NCBI GenBank assembly: GCA_009923895.1
Contig: RFSP01000057.1
Location: forward strand, 1 to 9,330
Length of the DNA: 9,330 nucleotides
Direction of reading: 5' to 3'
Source: Betaproteobacteria bacterium
GTDB taxonomy: Bacteria; Pseudomonadota; Gammaproteobacteria; Burkholderiales; Burkholderiaceae_C
A program made the translations under genes and the position numbers. This document shows, one piece after another, positions 6,445 to 9,330 of the stretch. Position 1 is the stretch's first letter; the number at the start of each line of letters is the position of its first letter. The notes below the pieces were generated by a model that saw only the letters and a program-made list of their open reading frames with translations, made no database searches and was not told where the DNA came from.

Positions 6445-8109
6445 TCAATCTTGATGGCGATAGAAGCCTGCTGCACCGGCGGGCAGGTTCAGGCCGATGG
6501 GCGCAGCGAGCGGGAGGGCCCACAGGCAGCGCTGCGGGTCCAGGGCGCCCACAGGCAGGGTCGGCGGTATTGCAGCAGTTGAGGACCCCAGGTTGAAGAC
6601 GGCCAGTACCGCGTGCTCACCCTCACCGCGGCGCAAAACCAGGACATCGCCCTGCGCATGCAGCACCTCGCAGGCGCCTAGGCGCAGCGCCGGCTGCTCG
6701 CGCCGCAATCGCAGCAGCGCCCGAGTCTGATTGAGGACCGATCCCGGGTCGGTCTCCTGTCGATCCGCGGCCAACGCGGCATGCGCGGGGTCGGCCGGCA
6801 GCCACGGCTCGGTCTGGCTGAAGCCGGCATGCGGGGCCGCGTGCAGCCAGGGCATCGGCGTGCGGCAACCGTCACGCCCGGGGTTCAAAGGCCAGTGTGC
6901 GAGCCCGAAAGGGTCCTGCATGCGTTCGAAGGGCACTTCGCTTTGGGGCAGTCCCAACTCCTCGCCCTGGTAGATGAAGAGCGTGCCGCGCAGGGCCATC
7001 AAAAGTGCCATCCAGGTGAGAGGGTCCGCGCCCTCAGCTCCTGTCGGGTGTCGCTGCGTTGCATCCGGGCCATCGCTGCCGCTGAAACTGAAGCCGGCGG
7101 CGGCCTTCACGGAACTCCACCGGGACGCCACACGCGGCACGTCATGGTTGGAGAAAGCCCACGACGGCCAACCCTCGCTGCTCGCCCACGGCGCGAGTTG
7201 CGAGGCCACCGTGCCGGCATCCGGCCGCGCGCCCAGGAATGCAAAGGAGTACGCCGTGTGCAGGGCATCGCGGCCTTGGGTGTAGGCGAGCATCGTCGCC
7301 TGCGCATCGGCCCCGCCAATCTCGCCCACCGTCACGCGGCCCGGGTATTCATCCATCACGGCTCGCAGCCGACGAAGAAAGGCGTGCGACTCCGGTTGGT
7401 CCATGGTGTACGCGTGGCGCTGCATCAGCACCGGGTTGTCCCCGCGCTGGCCGGGCGGCGCGGGCGGGTTGTCGCGCAGCAGCGGGTCGTGCGCGTAAAG
7501 GTTGGCCGTGTCCAGCCTGAATCCGTCTACGCCGCGGTCCAGCCAGAAGCGCGCCATGCCCAACACCGCGGCCTGAACTTCAGCACAGTGAAAGTTCAGG
7601 TCCGGCATCTGGGGCAGGAAGTTGTGCAGGTGGTACTGGCGACGGCGGGGCTCCCAACGCCAGGCCGGCCCGCCCATCCAACTCAGCCAATTGTTCGGCG
7701 GGCTGCCGTCCTCCCGCGCATCGGCCCACACGTACCAGTCGGCCTTGGGGTTCTCGCGGCTTGAGCGGCTTTCCTGAAACCAGGGGTGCTCGGCCGCCGT
7801 GTGGCTCCATACCTGGTCGATCACCACCTTGAGGCCCAGGCGATGTGCTTGGGCCAGCAGATCATCGAAATCCTTGATCGTGCCAAACATCGGATCGACA
7901 CCGCCATGGTCGGTCACGTCGTAGCCGAAGTCGCGCATTGGACTCGGGAAGAACGGTGATATCCAGATGCCGTCCACCCCCAGCGAAGCCACATAGGGAA
8001 GTCGTTGGGTGATGCCCGGGAGATCGCCGATGCCGTCGCCGTTCGTGTCGGCGAAGCTGCGGGGATAGATCTGGTAGAGCGTGGCGCCACGCCACCATTC
8101 GGCGTTCAT
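6445..8109 (-). CDS. GH13-family alpha-glucosidase (oligo-1,6-glucosidase/maltase type)
   Basis: This 554-residue enzyme hydrolyses terminal alpha-glucosidic bonds. It opens with the subfamily signature WWRGATLYQIYPRSFADTNG and GIGDLPGI. GH13 conserved regions are all present: VVIDQVWSHT (95-104), region V MPDLNF (168-173), GFRLDTANLY (196-205, nucleophile D200), VTVGEIGG (259-266, acid/base E263) and FSNHDVPR (319-326, stabiliser D323), then YQGEELGLP and TPMPW. The order and length match GH13 subfamily 23-like alpha-glucosidases. A serine/glycine-rich insert sits at about 334-363. No signal peptide is seen, so it is cytoplasmic. It is the first gene of the operon, divergent from the AraC regulator. 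Whether it prefers alpha-1,4, alpha-1,6, sucrose or trehalose-like substrates cannot be settled by eye. The ATG at 8109 has only a weak ribosome site. Confidence 0.96.
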   Translation of the reverse strand: MNAEWWRGATLYQIYPRSFADTNGDGIGDLPGITQRLPYVASLGVDGIWISPFFPSPMRDFGYDVTDHGGVDPMFGTIKDFDDLLAQAHRLGLKVVIDQVWSHTAAEHPWFQESRSSRENPKADWYVWADAREDGSPPNNWLSWMGGPAWRWEPRRRQYHLHNFLPQMPDLNFHCAEVQAAVLGMARFWLDRGVDGFRLDTANLYAHDPLLRDNPPAPPGQRGDNPVLMQRHAYTMDQPESHAFLRRLRAVMDEYPGRVTVGEIGGADAQATMLAYTQGRDALHTAYSFAFLGARPDAGTVASQLAPWASSEGWPSWAFSNHDVPRVASRWSSVKAAAGFSFSGSDGPDATQRHPTGAEGADPLTWMALLMALRGTLFIYQGEELGLPQSEVPFERMQDPFGLAHWPLNPGRDGCRTPMPWLHAAPHAGFSQTEPWLPADPAHAALAADRQETDPGSVLNQTRALLRLRREQPALRLGACEVLHAQGDVLVLRRGEGEHAVLAVFNLGSSTAAIPPTLPVGALDPQRCLWALPLAAPIGLNLPAGAAGFYRHQD

Positions 8110-8231
8110 GCGGGTTCGACTCGTATCGGCTTCAAAACCATCAGTCTGTCGACTATGCTCCCGGAGTTCAGCCTTTGTTTCAACCGCAATTGACGGTTTT
8201 CATACACTTTTGAAATCTGCGGCGAAGACCC
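8110..8231. promoter_or_regulatory. Divergent control region between the operon and the regulator
   Basis: This 122-base AT-richer gap separates the GH13 start from the regulator start and must hold both promoters. For the plus strand, TTGACG (8190-8195) with a 17-base spacer and AAATCT (8213-8218) is a weak candidate for the regulator. For the operon, no sigma-70 promoter with good boxes and spacing is visible on the minus strand (TTGAAA and CATAGT lie 20 bases apart), as expected of an activator-dependent promoter. Confidence 0.5.
8182..8198. promoter_or_regulatory. Imperfect palindrome, possible operator
   Basis: AACCGCAATTGACGGTT is symmetric at seven of nine positions counting the centre, or six of eight pairs, with perfect AACCG/CGGTT arms, and it overlaps the candidate -35 box of the regulator promoter. 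In addition TTTCA occurs at 8178-8182 and again at 8198-8202, exactly 20 bases apart, and inverted as TGAAA at 8211-8215. AraC-family proteins usually bind direct repeats about two helical turns apart, so either element could be the binding site. Binding is inference. Confidence 0.35.
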
Positions 8232-9113
8232 GTGAAGATCGAACGAGAAATCATTCAGCACCCCGACGCCTCCATGCGTTGCACCCAGCTTCGCCAATCC
8301 GGGTTCCGTGGCGGGCTGCACCGCCATGCCCATGTTGAACTCACCTGGATTGAGCGGGGCCGAGGGCTTCGTTGGGTGGGCGACAGCGTGGAGCCCTTCA
8401 GCGATGGTGATGTGGTGTTGGTGGGGCCCGAGCTGGCACATGTCTGGTTGACGGGGCAGGGCGGTGGTCCTCGCTCTTGTGCCGCCACCGTGCTGCAGTT
8501 CCCTTCGAACTGGGCCGCCGCCACCGGTTTGCCCGAATTGCGAGGGCTGGAGGTGCTCATGAGGCGCGCGTCCCGCGGTCTGGCGATCGAGGGGCGTCTG
8601 CGACCCAAGGTACAGGCCTTGATGACCCGCATGTCCAGTGCGGATGGCCCAAACCGTGCAGCGCACTTGATCGAGTTGCTGGCGTTGATGAACAAAGAGT
8701 TGGGCGAGGGATCGCTCGACCTGCGCTCCTTGTCCGTTCAGGCCACACCGGCCGATGCCGAAGGCTCTGCATTTCGCTTGCGCCGTCAGCGTGTGGATCG
8801 GCTGTTGCGTTGGGTGCAGGCTCACCTGGGCGACGATCTCTCCGTGTCCGACGCTGCGGCCATTGCGGGCACTTCCGCTGCTGCGTTCGGAAGATTCTTC
8901 CGTCGCGAAGTGGGCAAGTCCTTCATCGAATTCGTCAATGACGCCCGTTGCAGCTGGGCTGCGCTGCGCCTGCTGGAAAGCGCGGAACCGGTGGCCGAAA
9001 TTGCTCTGGCCTGCGGCTATGCCTCCTTGTCGAATTTCGGTGAACATTTCCGGCGGCGCTATCAGGTGTCGCCACGGGAATACCGGCGTCAAGCGCTTCG
9101 GGCTTCCCAATGA
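8232..9113 (+). CDS. AraC-family transcriptional regulator with cupin-like sensor domain
   Basis: This 293-residue regulator has an N-terminal AraC-type cupin domain (LHRHAHVELTWIERGRG at 29-43, then FSDGDVVLVGPELAHVW at 56-72) that should bind a small effector, probably a sugar. At the C-terminus are the two AraC helix-turn-helix units: LSVSDAAAIAGTSAAAFGRFF at 203-223 in short pieces (AAAIAG, AAFGRFFR) and VAEIALACGYASLSNFGEHF at 253-272, ending in YQVSPREYRR. The start is GTG at 8232; the next ATG (codon 15) would cut the first cupin strand. The ribosome site (GCGAAGA) is weak. It is divergent from the GH13-led operon by 122 bases, the usual setting for a local activator. It is likely to control that operon in response to a product of glycan breakdown; this is inference. 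Confidence 0.95.
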   Translation: MKIEREIIQHPDASMRCTQLRQSGFRGGLHRHAHVELTWIERGRGLRWVGDSVEPFSDGDVVLVGPELAHVWLTGQGGGPRSCAATVLQFPSNWAAATGLPELRGLEVLMRRASRGLAIEGRLRPKVQALMTRMSSADGPNRAAHLIELLALMNKELGEGSLDLRSLSVQATPADAEGSAFRLRRQRVDRLLRWVQAHLGDDLSVSDAAAIAGTSAAAFGRFFRREVGKSFIEFVNDARCSWAALRLLESAEPVAEIALACGYASLSNFGEHFRRRYQVSPREYRRQALRASQ

Positions 9114-9161
9114 CAGGTGGCTTGATCTGCGCTCGTGAACCGGAGACTCCGGCGCGCAAAC

Positions 9162-9190
9162 AAAAAGGCCCTGCGCACGCGCAAGGCCTT
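9162..9190 (-). terminator. Intrinsic terminator of the tRNA-Asn gene
   Basis: On the minus strand AAGGCC (9190-9185) pairs with GGCCTT (9170-9165), with an inner TGCGC/GCGCA stem after one mismatch, giving a long GC-rich hairpin followed by a run of U residues (9166-9162). It lies 21 bases after the tRNA. The plus strand lacks a good U tail after the hairpin, so it probably serves mainly the tRNA, though it may also slow transcripts of the convergent regulator. Confidence 0.85.
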
Positions 9191-9211
9191 GATGCTTTAG
9201 CAGCAGAAGTT

Positions 9212-9287
9212 TGGCTCCCCGACCTGGGCTCGAACCAGGGACCTACGGATTAACAGTCCGGCGCTCTACCGACTGAGCTATCGGGGA
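9212..9287 (-). tRNA. tRNA-Asn (anticodon GUU)
   Basis: A complete 76-base tRNA with encoded CCA. The acceptor arms TCCCCGA and TCGGGGA pair over seven bases, the discriminator is G, the D arm has GCTC/GAGC with AGTCGGTA, the T arm has CCTGG/CCAGG around TTCGAGC, and the anticodon loop CTGTTAA carries GTT at 9254-9252. The outermost pair of the anticodon stem (C27 opposite U43) is a mismatch. Its 3' end faces the regulator gene. Confidence 0.99.
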
Positions 9288-9297
9288 ATAGCCCAGC

Positions 9298-9303
9298 ATT
9301 ATA
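9298..9303 (-). promoter_or_regulatory. -10 box of the tRNA-Asn promoter
   Basis: A perfect TATAAT on the minus strand lies ten bases before the tRNA 5' end, leaving a leader of only a few bases. The following GCTGGGC is a GC-rich discriminator, the usual mark of stringently controlled stable-RNA promoters. No good -35 hexamer is seen 16-18 bases further upstream. Confidence 0.75.
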
Positions 9304-9330
9304 GCCAGCTTTTGCCCTGACCCATTCGCC

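Noticed and set aside
5517..6596. 359-codon open frame on the plus strand
   Set aside because: It is antisense to the PhyH and TIM-barrel genes, which have clear family motifs; long opposite-strand frames are expected at this GC content, and the peptide matches no family I recognise.
6781..7764. 327-codon plus-strand frame inside the GH13 gene
   Set aside because: Antisense to a complete GH13 enzyme with all catalytic motifs; no domain seen.
8106..9110. 334-codon minus-strand frame opposite the AraC gene
   Set aside because: It mirrors almost the whole regulator gene and has no recognisable domain, so it is a shadow frame.
9140..9152. Short palindrome CCGGAG-A-CTCCGG after the AraC gene as a terminator
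   Set aside because: The loop is only one base unless inner pairs open, and no U tract follows on the plus strand.
1..9330. CRISPR arrays, insertion sequences, integrases, riboswitches
   Set aside because: No regularly spaced repeats, transposase motifs, terminal inverted repeats or known riboswitch cores were seen.

Overview
The window looks like the chromosome of a GC-rich betaproteobacterium, probably Burkholderiales and most likely a Comamonadaceae relative. This is inferred from the high GC with strong third-position bias, the DUF3667 and SOUL protein types, and the sequence of the tRNA-Asn; it was not checked by any search.

Layout, left to right. (1) Positions 1-2242 hold three minus-strand genes: a zinc-ribbon DUF3667 membrane protein, a glyoxalase-like VOC protein, and an exported SOUL heme-binding protein cut by the left edge. 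(2) Positions 2243-2546 contain no intact gene but hold a plus-strand remnant of a HigA-type antitoxin. (3) Positions 2547-8109 are a tight four-gene minus-strand operon, transcribed in the order GH13 alpha-glucosidase, phytanoyl-CoA dioxygenase-like 2-oxoglutarate/Fe(II) oxygenase, xylose-isomerase-like TIM-barrel protein, and Tat-exported GH92 alpha-mannosidase. The gaps between genes are 10, 7 and 5 bases. (4) A 122-base divergent control region follows, then a plus-strand AraC-family regulator with an N-terminal cupin-like sensor domain. (5) At the right end, a minus-strand tRNA-Asn(GUU) has its own promoter and intrinsic terminator, convergent with the regulator gene.

How the genes may work together. 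The AraC protein is the obvious candidate regulator of the divergent operon. The operon combines an exported mannose-releasing exo-enzyme, a cytoplasmic alpha-glucosidase, an oxygenase and a probable sugar or cyclitol isomerase/epimerase. This suggests import and breakdown of an alpha-linked oligosaccharide or glycoside, with one oxidative and one isomerising step on a sugar or its aglycone. No transporter lies inside the window, so the substrate and uptake route are unknown. The oxygenase/isomerase pair between two glycosidases is the part most likely to represent an undescribed pathway. The DUF3667/VOC/SOUL trio shows no evident functional link to the operon.
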